Part shown: in pieces, positions 18,057 to 26,416 of the stretch
Numbering within the stretch: position 1 is the stretch's first letter
How the letters are laid out: every line of letters starts with the position of its first letter
Assembly (NCBI GenBank): GCA_045130275.1
Contig: JBGUPL010000021.1
Coordinates: forward strand, 59,316 to 123,315
Direction: 5' to 3'
DNA length: 64,000 nt
Source: F23-D06 sp045130275
GTDB lineage: Bacteria; Bacteroidota; Bacteroidia; Bacteroidales; WCHB1-69
Notes under the pieces: model-generated
What the model saw: the letters and a program-made list of their open reading frames with translations, nothing else
What the model was told of the DNA's origin: nothing
Database searches by the model: none
Program-made: the position numbers and the translations under genes

Positions 18057-19003
18057 CCTCTATCCTCCTTTTCGTGCAAGATTCGACTCATCAGTTCAAA
18101 GTGGTTCTTGATGCTGTATTTCTTGATAGCGCCAAGGCCGGGATAACTTAGTTGTGAAATCTGATTTACAGCAATAGTAGATGGTTTATCAGTATAGAAG
18201 GGTGGTATCTTCTCATTCGCCTCACGGAATTCCTCACGGATATTGTTTGAACCATTGCGGGAATCAGAAAGGAAATGATGAACATTGATTATCTTATCTG
18301 ACTTACGATATGTCATGTGAATCGCCACAACCTGAGGAAGCACGCCTCCTTCACGAAAGTTTCGGGCAAGTGCAGTAAAGTCTGAGAACCCGAATAATCC
18401 GAATAGAGATTTATAATAACTGAAGGTATCTGAGAAGAATTCATCCAGATTGTCTCTGTATGCATTATTTGGTGTCTTCTCAGGGAAACAATCCTCAATA
18501 TTAATGATCTCCTTGCCCGCATCCTTCAGATCTTCAATAATGGGTGGACGCTGAGTTAAATTCATTGCTGCGACATATTTTACAGCACCATTATTAACAA
18601 GACCCTTAATCTTTGCGTCATCTAAATCAACAATGGTGAAAAATATAAGCATCACGTCTGCAAGTCCATTTTCACTAATCACAGTTTCAACAGCATCCAC
18701 ATTGGCATTACCGTTCACCTCAAATGCAGGAGTCCAGTTCACACCTTTTATTTGTTCCAAGAAGGCAGTCATATCAAAAGCTGCTTTCTGGAAATCACCC
18801 ATCTTTGAGTTCAGAACCACTGCGAAAGGCATCTGAACTTTTCCCATTGCCTCAATACAGGACATCAAAGGCCTCATATCTTTCTTTACGGGCTCAATGA
18901 TGGGCATAATATGGCGGCCATAATCTTGTCCGTAACCCTCTTCAATATATTCCTTTATAGCTTTTAGCTCATAAAGTTTTCCTCTTAAAAATGGCAAATA
19001 CAT
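18053..19003 (-). CDS. sce7725 / beta-protein family member
   Basis: 316-aa protein recognised as the sce7725 family (related to phage T4 beta-protein-like barrels). It begins MYLPFLRGKLYELKAIKEY and continues MPIIEPVKKDMRPLMSCIEA and MPFAVVLNSKMGDF. A later segment, NAYRDNLDEFFSDTFSYYKS, precedes MTYRKSDKIINVHHFLSDS. Alternating beta-strand/helix spacing fits a TIM-barrel-like fold. Its biochemical role is not established. It sits 2 bases after the sce7726 stop and overlaps the RES start by four bases, so all three are expected to be made together. Confidence 0.8.
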   Translation of the reverse strand: MYLPFLRGKLYELKAIKEYIEEGYGQDYGRHIMPIIEPVKKDMRPLMSCIEAMGKVQMPFAVVLNSKMGDFQKAAFDMTAFLEQIKGVNWTPAFEVNGNANVDAVETVISENGLADVMLIFFTIVDLDDAKIKGLVNNGAVKYVAAMNLTQRPPIIEDLKDAGKEIINIEDCFPEKTPNNAYRDNLDEFFSDTFSYYKSLFGLFGFSDFTALARNFREGGVLPQVVAIHMTYRKSDKIINVHHFLSDSRNGSNNIREEFREANEKIPPFYTDKPSTIAVNQISQLSYPGLGAIKKYSIKNHFELMSRILHEKEDRG

Positions 19004-19005
19004 AT

Positions 19006-19881
19006 TCAGACTATTTTATTGTTCAGACTATTCGTTATACAATCCAACTGTTTACCGCTAAGGTGCATGCTCATACATATCTGGTATAACTCATGCGGGG
19101 TTTGCTCCAGCAAGTCAAAACTGCTCTTTCTCTTCTCAATCGTTTCCAAGAAGGCATCATGGAGTTTCTTTCCGTCCATACCCTTTAGAACAGACCGACA
19201 TTCTTCATAGTGCTTATACTTGCTCTCCGATAGACAAGCACCGGCATAGTTTTCCGCAATAGTTTCATATTCCTCAGCTCTAAGGCAAGTCATCAACACA
19301 TCCACATCGATGTTTTCATTAACATTTGCAGGACGTACCTCTTCCATGGTAATTTTACCACGAGGACCATGACAAAACGCTATGATACCCATCTCTTGGT
19401 CATAATTCTTCCAGTTGTCGATCTTGATTTGTTCCACAACCAAGTAGCACTTGTCAAAAACTCGACGGTAGTCATTCAATTGACTCTCCAACCTGCGAGG
19501 CGTATCATAGCTGGTTTTTATTTCGTATGCACGACTTTCCCCATTGAAGAATGCCAAATCAGCTATGGAATTACCCACATGGAATTCATTCACCACAAGC
19601 GATTGCCTGCGGGCATACTGCTTACGAAGTTCTGCTATTATCTCATTCTTGAAAACATATTCGCAACGATAGTTCAATTTAAGCGATGAGTAAAAGCGAT
19701 GGAGGCAGTCCATAAAAGTATCATTCTCCTTACGCATGTTTGCACGACACAGGGATGTCAGTATATCAGAGTCGCCCCAACGCAAAATGTCGGCATACAC
19801 ATTCCTTCCAAAGGCCTGCGCATACTGCCGTGATTGTTGTATCTGAGCCACTACTGCCATCTTACTATCTTTTAGACTCAT
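19006..19881 (-). CDS. sce7726 family protein with PD-(D/E)XK-like core
   Basis: 291-aa protein, first gene of the operon. ATG 19881 (MSLKDSKMAVVAQ) is taken rather than the TTG seven codons earlier. The central part shows a nuclease-like pattern: SLVVNEFHVGNSIADLAFFN then ESRAYEIKTSYDTPRRLESQ, where D and E-x-K match the PD-(D/E)XK catalytic layout. The following YLVVEQIKIDN is a plausible core strand. sce7726 proteins are repeatedly paired with sce7725. Nuclease activity is inferred from motif only. The N-terminal ~90 residues are helical, with DILRWGDSDILTSLCRANMR. Confidence 0.8.
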   Translation of the reverse strand: MSLKDSKMAVVAQIQQSRQYAQAFGRNVYADILRWGDSDILTSLCRANMRKENDTFMDCLHRFYSSLKLNYRCEYVFKNEIIAELRKQYARRQSLVVNEFHVGNSIADLAFFNGESRAYEIKTSYDTPRRLESQLNDYRRVFDKCYLVVEQIKIDNWKNYDQEMGIIAFCHGPRGKITMEEVRPANVNENIDVDVLMTCLRAEEYETIAENYAGACLSESKYKHYEECRSVLKGMDGKKLHDAFLETIEKRKSSFDLLEQTPHELYQICMSMHLSGKQLDCITNSLNNKIV

Positions 19882-20177
19882 TGAGGGGCACTTCCCCCTC
19901 AACCCACTGCAAAAATAACGAATCCTTATCAGGTTTATTGCACCTCATTTCGAAATATTATTTTTCTTGAACGAATCATCCGCGGAACTTTCACCTGTTT
20001 TAGTCGGAAACATTGCAGTTTTTTCCGACCGCAAAAGTACAAAATATTCACTTCAATTGCATTTATGTAACTTGATGTTTTTTGCAGCCTTTCCCTATCC
20101 TGCCTATTGCATATGCTATGTCGTAGCAGCTTTTCAAATCAAACTTAAGCTTCATTCATTGCATCTTTCTATCATAA
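19882..20177. other. gap between sce7726 operon and DUF4365 gene
   Basis: AT-rich stretch with CAAAAGTA near 20032-20039, a reverse-strand match to the -7 element ~150 bases before the sce7726 start. No gene is seen. Confidence 0.4.
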
Positions 20178-21218
20178 TTATAATACGTAACGACCATACT
20201 TTTCAACGAGATACCCAACCAACTCGCTATCCTTGGCTTTGGCCCTTTCCTCAATCTGTGATAAACACGTGGAGAACCATCCAGGGGTTGGTTCCTTTGA
20301 AAAGAAATTATAATAATCAAATTCTTTCAGTTCCTGTTCGGTGTTGAAGGTAGGAATTTTAGTCCCTGCAACTAGTTTAAGATAGTCGTCATCATGATAT
20401 GCCCAGAAATAGCCGGAAGCCAAGACTCTTTTTCTATAGCAATCAAGAACTCTTAATAGCAATAAAAAAAAGCAGCGAATGCCTTTATATATCACAAAGT
20501 TATATGGGCCATCAACTTCACTACGGCTGTAATAATAATCAAATGTGAAGAGTTCTTCAAAATCAGGATTTTTTTCTTTATCCCACCTTACAATTGGTGT
20601 TAATAATACTCTAACATTTTCAAGGAATGTTTTGAAAAAAGGTATTTCTACATTCTGGCATTCTCTATCCAACGACCACGAGTCGTTATACATATCAAAA
20701 ATGTCGCGCATATTTCTCAGAAACCATTTATGTGCCAACAGTTCTTCTCTAAGGCTATAGCTTTTAGCAACAGCTCTAATCCTGTCTATTATTTCCTCTA
20801 TTTCTGTTTTTTGAATAAACTCTATTGTTTTAGAACTCTCTGTGGCATCCAACAGCGATATGGCCTGCCAAAAGAGCGGGTCAGTCATATAAACAGTTTC
20901 AGTTTTCAAATCCACACACAATGCTATAACTGGTATGCTATAGGATAATTCCGCCCAATACCTAAGGGTTGTTTGTTTTATGCCTCCGATTGTAGGATGC
21001 CCATCTTGTTTTATGTTTAACTCATTACTACTTTTTACTTGAACCTTCACACAATGCCCACACACACGGCCATCCTCAACCAATTCTATCTCAAAATCAA
21101 TTCCATAGTCCTGTGAAGTAACATTCCTGAATATGCCTAATTCCCTAAGTTTATACAGAATAATGGCAAATGAATCTGATTCATTTTTATGCTGTCTTAT
21201 CTGTTGTGGAAAATTCAT
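20178..21218 (-). CDS. DUF4365 domain protein
   Basis: 346-aa protein. The N-terminal ~140 residues are a DUF4365 domain (RNVTSQDYGIDFEIELVEDG, CVKVQVKSSNELN, IPVIALCVDLKTETVYMTDP). The D...E...QVKSS pattern recalls PD-(D/E)XK-related folds, and DUF4365 genes are common in defence islands. The C-terminal ~200 residues (ELLAHKWFLRNMRDIFDMYN, FTFDYYYSRSEVDGPYNFVI) have no identity I recognise. It follows a stretch of truncated genes and may once have been the last gene of that cassette. Function unproven. Confidence 0.8.
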   Translation of the reverse strand: MNFPQQIRQHKNESDSFAIILYKLRELGIFRNVTSQDYGIDFEIELVEDGRVCGHCVKVQVKSSNELNIKQDGHPTIGGIKQTTLRYWAELSYSIPVIALCVDLKTETVYMTDPLFWQAISLLDATESSKTIEFIQKTEIEEIIDRIRAVAKSYSLREELLAHKWFLRNMRDIFDMYNDSWSLDRECQNVEIPFFKTFLENVRVLLTPIVRWDKEKNPDFEELFTFDYYYSRSEVDGPYNFVIYKGIRCFFLLLLRVLDCYRKRVLASGYFWAYHDDDYLKLVAGTKIPTFNTEQELKEFDYYNFFSKEPTPGWFSTCLSQIEERAKAKDSELVGYLVEKYGRYVL

Positions 21219-21249
21219 TTCTATTTGTATTGATTATTTCTATTTTCTT

Positions 21250-21525
21250 TTAACTTTCCGGTGTCATATCCGTGAATTCTAAATTCCTTAGGTTTATCAT
21301 TTCTACCATCGAATTTCCACCCAATTCATGCACATTTGCGGTCAAGCCTACAAAAGAGCCTTCCGTTTCCTATCCAATGATTTCCCATTCACCTGAATCG
21401 TTCTCACCTATGAGCACATTCAGCCCAGGAGTAAACGTCAGGTCAAGGTTCGGATTTTCCAAGTTAATATCACCCAGAGACCCAAACTTACGGAAATTAC
21501 ACAATTTTATATTTGACAGATACAT
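21250..21525 (-). pseudogene. OLD-like ATPase N-terminus fused to another gene's C-terminus
   Basis: From ATG 21525, 22 bases after the AbiTii stop, the frame reads MYLSNIKLCNFRKFGSLGDI, then NLENPNLDLTFTPGLNVLIG and ENDSGEW. This is the N-terminus of an OLD/RecF-type ABC ATPase, broken inside Walker A (expected GENDSGKS/T). The frame goes on EWEIIG, hits TAG (21372-21370), and continues as ETEGSFVGLTANVHELGGNS and MVEMINLRNLEFTDMTPES to TAA, which looks like the tail of an unrelated coding sequence. A deletion joining two genes explains this. It shows the AbiTii cassette once had an ATPase partner. Confidence 0.7.
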
Positions 21526-21546
21526 GCCATTCTCTCAAAAGATAAT

Positions 21547-22458
21547 TTACAACAAAGTCAGCGCATACTTAATCAGTTCTGTGATACCATTCCCGGTGAT
21601 GCTTGATGCCACTCCAGATAGAAACGTAGGTATTGCAGAGAAAAACCTTTTCAGCACCTTTTTATTAGGGTGCTCTTTTTGCAATTCAGACTTGATGTCT
21701 TTAGATACTTCATCATAATCAGTATTTGGCTGAGCTGTGGCAATCTTGTCAATCTCAGCCAAGATTTTGAGCAATTCCTGCTTGTTATCTGCACCAATTG
21801 TGTTATTGTCGCCTGTCACAACGGTAGCTCCTTGCGCGTTAATATCGCCACTATCAGTGTTCATAATCACCGAATTGTTGTTAATTGTAATCATTTGCGG
21901 GTTAGTTTTAATAAATGTATTGAAATTAATATCTTCTTCACTGCTGACATTCAGCAAAGAATCAATAAAAACCGATTTTAGATCAAATAGAATCTGAGAG
22001 AGTGCTGCTGTTGTAGTATATTGATAAGTATCTTGGATGTCACCGTTTATGAATTCGAAAAAGAAATGATAAGCATAAACAGGAACCTTCACCCTTATCG
22101 TACCATCATTGCTTGCATCCTTGCATAAATTATCTATTTTCGTAATTGACATGTGGCAAGGGAGGCTGGATAAACGATTCCTCACATTTTCATTTTCAAT
22201 CATGTCAATTGGAAAATCCACACGGGCAGTACCACGGGATGGAACAAAAACACCCACTTTCAATCCACAATTCAAAATTCGGTATCTGGGAGGCTTTTCT
22301 TCCTCATAGCCATTCAATTCTTTTGAAACCCACGCCAGCAGTTCTATATCACCCTTTTTTGAAGCGAATATTATTGTTTTCAGCAAAATATCCGAGATAG
22401 AACCATTGTTTGTCAGATCCATTAGGATATTTTCTGCAAGTTCCTTAAGATCTACCAC
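21547..22458 (-). CDS. AbiTii-domain abortive-infection protein
   Basis: 303-aa protein. Residues ~1-150 match the AbiTii domain (LAENILMDLTNNGSISDILL, SKKGDIELLAWVSKELNGYE, then EEKPPRYRILNCGLKVGVFV). The middle contains an Asn/Gly-rich NNNSVIMNTDSGDINAQGAT followed by VVTGDNNTIG, a beta-helix-like linker seen in proteins that carry a membrane tail. The end is hydrophobic (FFSAIPTFLSGVASSITGNG then ITELIKYALTLL), a likely membrane insertion segment. That arrangement is consistent with a membrane-damaging effector, but this is inference. It starts 17 bases after the YiiX-like gene. Confidence 0.8.
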   Translation of the reverse strand: MVDLKELAENILMDLTNNGSISDILLKTIIFASKKGDIELLAWVSKELNGYEEEKPPRYRILNCGLKVGVFVPSRGTARVDFPIDMIENENVRNRLSSLPCHMSITKIDNLCKDASNDGTIRVKVPVYAYHFFFEFINGDIQDTYQYTTTAALSQILFDLKSVFIDSLLNVSSEEDINFNTFIKTNPQMITINNNSVIMNTDSGDINAQGATVVTGDNNTIGADNKQELLKILAEIDKIATAQPNTDYDEVSKDIKSELQKEHPNKKVLKRFFSAIPTFLSGVASSITGNGITELIKYALTLL

Positions 22459-22475
22459 AATAACACCTTGTCAAT

Positions 22476-23474
22476 TCATGTTCTTGGATCGTTCATCACT
22501 TCTTTACAAACCTCAATTCGTTTCAAGTGTTGCCCTATTATTTTTTTATCGAGGCTTATCAACAGTATAAGGTAACGAGAAGGAAATCCATTATCACAGT
22601 AGCGACGCTCCAAGTCCAAACATTCTTGTTGGTTCCTGACAAGTCCTTTCTTGTTTACCTCCATAGCTGAAATAGCCGCCATATAGGCGTCATCCTCACC
22701 ATAGAAAGCAATAAACTTTTCCTTGTCATAATTATACTTATTCTTCTTTTCCTCAATATTCAGAACATCCAGATAGCCAGATTCTTCAAGCAGTTTTGCA
22801 ATTTCTTCATCATCTTCGGGATGACTCGAAACATAGTCTGTCAGGGCCTTCATGTTTCGTATCTTTCCATCATCGAATTTGGCCACAGAATCAAACAACT
22901 TTTCAGTAGACCTTACCATATCATCTATAACATCATAGGTGGCAGCGAATTTTAAATCAAAGTCCTTGGCCATTCTGAGGAAATCGCGATGAACCTCCAC
23001 ATAGTCCGACTCAAGAAGCTCTTGAGGAGTACACATTTCTACATTTTCCACTATTTTTAATCCTGAGAACTCATATGCTTTTGCTACCAACCGCGTGCAT
23101 ATCTGTGTATCATACGTAAATCTATTGGTTATCCCATACTCCATTCTTAATGCATCCGTTTTCGCGTATGGATTACCAACTACAAACCGTGCATAATATA
23201 CTGCAGCATCAATTGTATATGGTTTCAGGTATTCAGGTTTTACTCTTAATACACACGTGTCCGCAGTATTATCAAATAATAGTCTGGACAGATTTCGAGC
23301 CTGCACTCTTTTGTCAGCTTCAATATACGACGAGTGTTCTACATAAATCAAGGCATGTGAAAACTCGCTGTTTGTAGCTTCTCTCACCTTGTCACTTATC
23401 TTATTACCAGGGATTCGTGTTAGAATGATATCACCATACTGAAGCTTGGTCAGGTCATATAAGTACTTCACCAT
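22476..23474 (-). CDS. YiiX/YebB-type permuted papain-like (NlpC/P60-related) protein
   Basis: 332-aa protein. The N-terminal ~170 residues show the circularly permuted papain-like order: LQYGDIILTRIPG, then SEFSHALIYVEHSSYIEAD with the His, and finally YDTQICTRLVAKAYEFSG with the Cys. This group includes amidases, peptidases and acyltransferases. The C-terminal half (ATYDVIDDMVRSTEKLFDS, KLLEESGYLDVLNIEEKKNK) is helical and unassigned. The ATG overlaps the stop of the broken kinase-like gene (ATGGTGA) and the AbiTii gene begins 17 bases downstream, so it is the middle gene of an operon. No signal peptide, so it acts in the cytoplasm. Confidence 0.8.
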   Translation of the reverse strand: MVKYLYDLTKLQYGDIILTRIPGNKISDKVREATNSEFSHALIYVEHSSYIEADKRVQARNLSRLLFDNTADTCVLRVKPEYLKPYTIDAAVYYARFVVGNPYAKTDALRMEYGITNRFTYDTQICTRLVAKAYEFSGLKIVENVEMCTPQELLESDYVEVHRDFLRMAKDFDLKFAATYDVIDDMVRSTEKLFDSVAKFDDGKIRNMKALTDYVSSHPEDDEEIAKLLEESGYLDVLNIEEKKNKYNYDKEKFIAFYGEDDAYMAAISAMEVNKKGLVRNQQECLDLERRYCDNGFPSRYLILLISLDKKIIGQHLKRIEVCKEVMNDPRT

Positions 23475-24114
23475 TGGAAATTGTTTATTTGTTGATAGAG
23501 TTTTTTCTTCACTTCATCAGATTCCACAAAATATTGTACAAACAGACTGATTGCATGTTTGGCTTCAATTACATTATTATCATATAGTTGTAAACTTCTT
23601 GTGTCATCCTGAAGCACCACATCAATATCCACCATCTTATACAACACCTCTGAATCTTTATTTCCCTTATGAACACAAATGAAATCATATCCATATCCAG
23701 CCCAATTCCATTCATATTTGTACTCTGTGCAATATCACGCATTTACAACAGCACATAGTCCATATTAGGAATATCATTCAGCTTGTTTTGGAGAAGATAT
23801 GACTCTGGCAGATTATTAGTATTACCATTTCTAACGCTATTAGGAGAAACAAAAACATGCTCGTCTGTAAACAAGTTCCCCATCAGCAAAGCAGGATAGC
23901 CATCAACTCTACACTCCTCCATAAAAGCCAAGTGCATAAGTCCAGCATGTTTTATAAGGTCATAATTCTTCAATGCATATTCGGGGGAACCAATGTGGCT
24001 GATTTTTACCACAGCAGATAGCCCACTTGACATTACAGGCTTCGTGTATTTATAGACCTCACAATTAGCCCCATGGCCAAATAATTCAAGGTCTGAAAAA
24101 TTTAGATATTCCAT
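23472..24114 (-). pseudogene. broken protein-kinase-like gene
   Basis: Two coding pieces in different frames. From ATG 24114: MEYLNFSDLELFGHGANCEV with a glycine-rich loop, AVVKISHIGS with the Lys, and YPALLMGNLF as the hinge, ending at TAA 23743. Downstream a second frame reads TEYKYEWNWAGYGYDFICVH, KMVDIDVVLQDD and FVQYFVESDEVKKKLYQQIN, to a TGA that overlaps the YiiX ATG. The second piece looks like the post-catalytic-loop region (VDIDVV in the DFG place). The HRD catalytic loop is missing and a frameshift/deletion joins the pieces. A kinase relic is the best reading; activity is not expected. Confidence 0.65.
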
Positions 24115-24390
24115 ATTGTAGTCTTTGTCTCTAGGAACTTCTTTTGCAAGTCTGGGCGGCTTGCCACCTGCGGTATTGCTTCCTTATTTTAGCAAAAGCA
24201 AACTTGACACATTAGCGATATGTTTGCCGGAACATTTCTATTCCGGAACATTTCTATTTGTTCTGATTAACATGCTTATTCTCCACCGCCACTAAAAGCC
24301 AACTGGTTGAATTTCTCCACACTGTCAGGATTCAGTTCCCCTGTATTCATATATTATTTTTATTCTTCCACTACGACCACTGGTTACGTT

Positions 24391-24710
24391 CTACTGGAAT
24401 ATAGCGAGAAGGCTTTTGTCGTTCTCTTTCAAGAACCGCATCTCCTCCTCACATCTTTTTATCCCTTTCTCCTCCAGATTCATAACGAAAGAATATTTTC
24501 AATATCTGTTGACCTATAAGCACCCTCTGGGCTCCCCCAAGCACAATTCCACTCTCAAGGCATCAAACTATGCCACCACCTAGTTTCCCGTCTTACAAGA
24601 CCATTCCATCCTTGGACGTCCATTAGCATTCTCCCAAAAGCTGTTTCGATGTCATCAGTGATAAAACCAACTATTCCTCCAAGTTTCGAACATGGAGGCG
24701 AATGAGGGAT
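24391..24710 (-). pseudogene. unidentified decayed coding sequences
   Basis: One minus-strand frame (24689-24480) reads SKLGGIVGFITDDIETAFGR, MLMDVQGWNGLVRRETRWWH and SLMP, then one TGA, then EWNCAWGSPEGAYRSTDIEN and ILSL to a stop. That stop overlaps by ATGA the start of a 30-codon frame, MNLEEKGIKRCEEEMRFLKE. A third bit near 24350-24280 reads MNTGELNPDSVEKFNQLAFS. The protein-like composition and gene overlap suggest an eroded operon. I do not recognise the family. Confidence 0.45.
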
Positions 24711-24869
24711 GGCGTTTTACAAACGCTTGAAATCCAAAGCCTTCCGAACCCGGAGGGCTGTTTTTGGATTTTCCCTTGTTTTGCCGACATTTATCGCTGC
24801 AAAGCTACAGAAAAATTTAATTTCTTTCTGCAAAAAAATCTTAAGATGTTTTTGCATTGGCTTCCACCC

Positions 24870-24915
24870 AATCGAGTATGAGATGAACACTACTCGGAGG
24901 TGGTCACCTCTTTTC
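24870..24915. repeat. 46-bp element, copy 1
   Basis: AATCGAGTATGAGATGAACA ... TCACCTCTTTTCG aligns with 27518-27563 at both ends; the central part differs. Copy 2 is a perfect hairpin terminator, while this copy is imperfect. Confidence 0.55.
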
Positions 24916-25042
24916 GGTTCGCCCAACATGGAGAAAATTTTGCAATAATTTTCACCATTTCCTCTCTCACCCGATGTTCAATATTAGTCAAATTTGACAA
25001 GTCCCAAAACAAAGTACCAAACAGCTGCCGGATTGCAAGAGA

Positions 25043-26239
25043 CTATTCCTTAGATGACGGTTCTGCGGTTTTTTCTTTGTTTAGCTTCTTCTTGGCTGAC
25101 TTCTCCTCTGTGTTTTTTTCTTCAATAACATCCCTCTCCTTTTGAACGGGTTCGGCGGCATTTCCGTCCGGCTGGGTGTTTACCACTCGATAACCGCCGG
25201 TCTTCTTACTGCCGACATACGTGATACGCTCCTGTTTGCGGAGTTCTGAGAGGCAGCGTTCCACGGTACTCAACGAGTGGGACGTCTTGGCAACGATATC
25301 GGCTGATTTGCAATTAGGGTGCTTCTGAATACAGCTGAATACTGCTTCTATTGCATCTTTTGGCGGTAAGATCGGCTTCCGTTTCATGTCCCGATGTGCA
25401 GTTTTCTTGGGAGCCTTTTTTTTGCCCGCTTGTACTCTATAACGCATTATACCTTCAGCAACTATCTCTTCAATTTGTTCCTGGTTTTGGGATTCCAACT
25501 TGAAAGTAATTGCCTCCTCTTGCCAAGGCATTTTTTTCATTATCACCACATTGTCCTTACACGCTCTAATGTGTCGGAACGGCAATAGCGTGGTGGCTGT
25601 TATACGGATGAAATCATCTCCGAGCAGCTGCGCAAGATGCTTCATGGAACCGTACCTTGTGTAATGCTTGTTCTGCACCAAATAAATATATGCATAATTA
25701 CCGTCTTGAAGACAATAAAAGATGTCGTCAATAGGCACAAGAAGAATATTGTGTTCCGAATCTTCAACATCAATTTTCCGAACATCCTGGTAAACAACCC
25801 GCACCTCTTTTTCCAAAGATTGTTGAAAATGCTTTCGGTCTCGGAGGAGAAAAGGGAAAAAATTCAATGCAATGTTGCGTCCAATAACAAAGAAAAGAAT
25901 TCTTGAAAAGAAATTAAAAGAGCCTACCATCTGTATAACTTGTTCATTACATGACACAATGTTATGATACGCAATAGCCATATCCATAATACCTGTAATG
26001 ATGGCAATGAGCAACAGAGTCAACCAATAGATGTAATGTGGACGTTTTTGATAAAGCTTTGGATAAAGTAGGAAGTAATTGACATATAGAGACCCTAACA
26101 ACAGAAGTCCAGCCAATAATTCTTTAAAATAACTGCCAGCGTATGGGCGCAGAATCGAGTTCTGGGTAAAAAGCCACAATGTGAGGATACAGAAAATGAC
26201 ATTCAAAAGAATAATGGCGACGGTGCTAAGGTGTTTCAT
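25043..26239 (-). CDS. membrane LytTR transcription regulator with C-terminal winged helix and charged tail
   Basis: 398 aa. Four membrane segments fill residues ~5-130 (VAIILLNVIFCILTLWLF, LLAGLLLLGSLYVNYFLLYP, IYWLTLLLIAIITGIMDMAI, FFSRILFFVIGRNIALNFFP). A LytTR DNA-binding domain follows at ~165-255 (ILLVPIDDIFYCLQDGNYAY, RYGSMKHLAQLLGDDFIRIT, LPFRHIRACKDNVVIM). Then comes a winged-helix-like domain at ~290-355 (AIEAVFSCIQKHPNCKSADI, LSTVERCLSELRKQERITYV) and a Lys/Glu tail. Typical Bacteroidetes membrane LytTR proteins end after the LytTR domain, so the added winged helix is unusual. Direct repeats just upstream suggest it controls itself and the divergent small lipoprotein. Confidence 0.85.
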   Translation of the reverse strand: MKHLSTVAIILLNVIFCILTLWLFTQNSILRPYAGSYFKELLAGLLLLGSLYVNYFLLYPKLYQKRPHYIYWLTLLLIAIITGIMDMAIAYHNIVSCNEQVIQMVGSFNFFSRILFFVIGRNIALNFFPFLLRDRKHFQQSLEKEVRVVYQDVRKIDVEDSEHNILLVPIDDIFYCLQDGNYAYIYLVQNKHYTRYGSMKHLAQLLGDDFIRITATTLLPFRHIRACKDNVVIMKKMPWQEEAITFKLESQNQEQIEEIVAEGIMRYRVQAGKKKAPKKTAHRDMKRKPILPPKDAIEAVFSCIQKHPNCKSADIVAKTSHSLSTVERCLSELRKQERITYVGSKKTGGYRVVNTQPDGNAAEPVQKERDVIEEKNTEEKSAKKKLNKEKTAEPSSKE

Positions 26240-26310
26240 TGCGATTCAATTTGATTACGGCGGCAAAAATAAACTTTTTTTAGACAAGTTTCAGCAGAAA
26301 CAATAACTAA

Positions 26311-26337
26311 TCGCCTCGAAATTTATTTATCACCTCG
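26311..26337 (-). promoter_or_regulatory. putative LytTR-type repeat pair upstream of the LytTR gene
   Basis: On the minus strand CGAGGTGA and CGAGGCGA are repeated with 19-base spacing, 72-100 bases before the LytTR start. They share the GAGGCGA core with the pair at 26417-26447 but point the other way. Confidence 0.5.
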
Positions 26338-26387
26338 AAAAATGAAATTTTAATAGGATTTGTAATACGCTGATCCCCAGTTATATA

Positions 26388-26396
26388 CCCCCCCCC
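26388..26396. repeat. C9 homopolymer run
   Basis: Nine C residues between the two regulatory repeat pairs, in an otherwise AT-rich divergent promoter region. Confidence 0.7.
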
Positions 26397-26416
26397 TGTT
26401 AAGGGATAATTTGTGA

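Larger units (their letters stand above)
24115..25042. other. gene-poor decayed stretch
   Basis: Between the kinase relic and the LytTR gene. It holds the fragments at 24391-24710, a 16-bp tandem duplication CCGGAACATTTCTATT near 24227-24260, a minus-strand TAGCTTTG promoter-like box near 24804, and the element at 24870-24915 that recurs at 27518. No intact gene is seen. Confidence 0.5.

Noticed and set aside
21272..21718. 148-codon plus-strand frame
   Set aside because: Antisense to the AbiTii end and the OLD-like fragment, both of which show family motifs.
24709..24948. Small frames on both strands
   Set aside because: No protein-like features; region contains a promoter-like box and repeat only.
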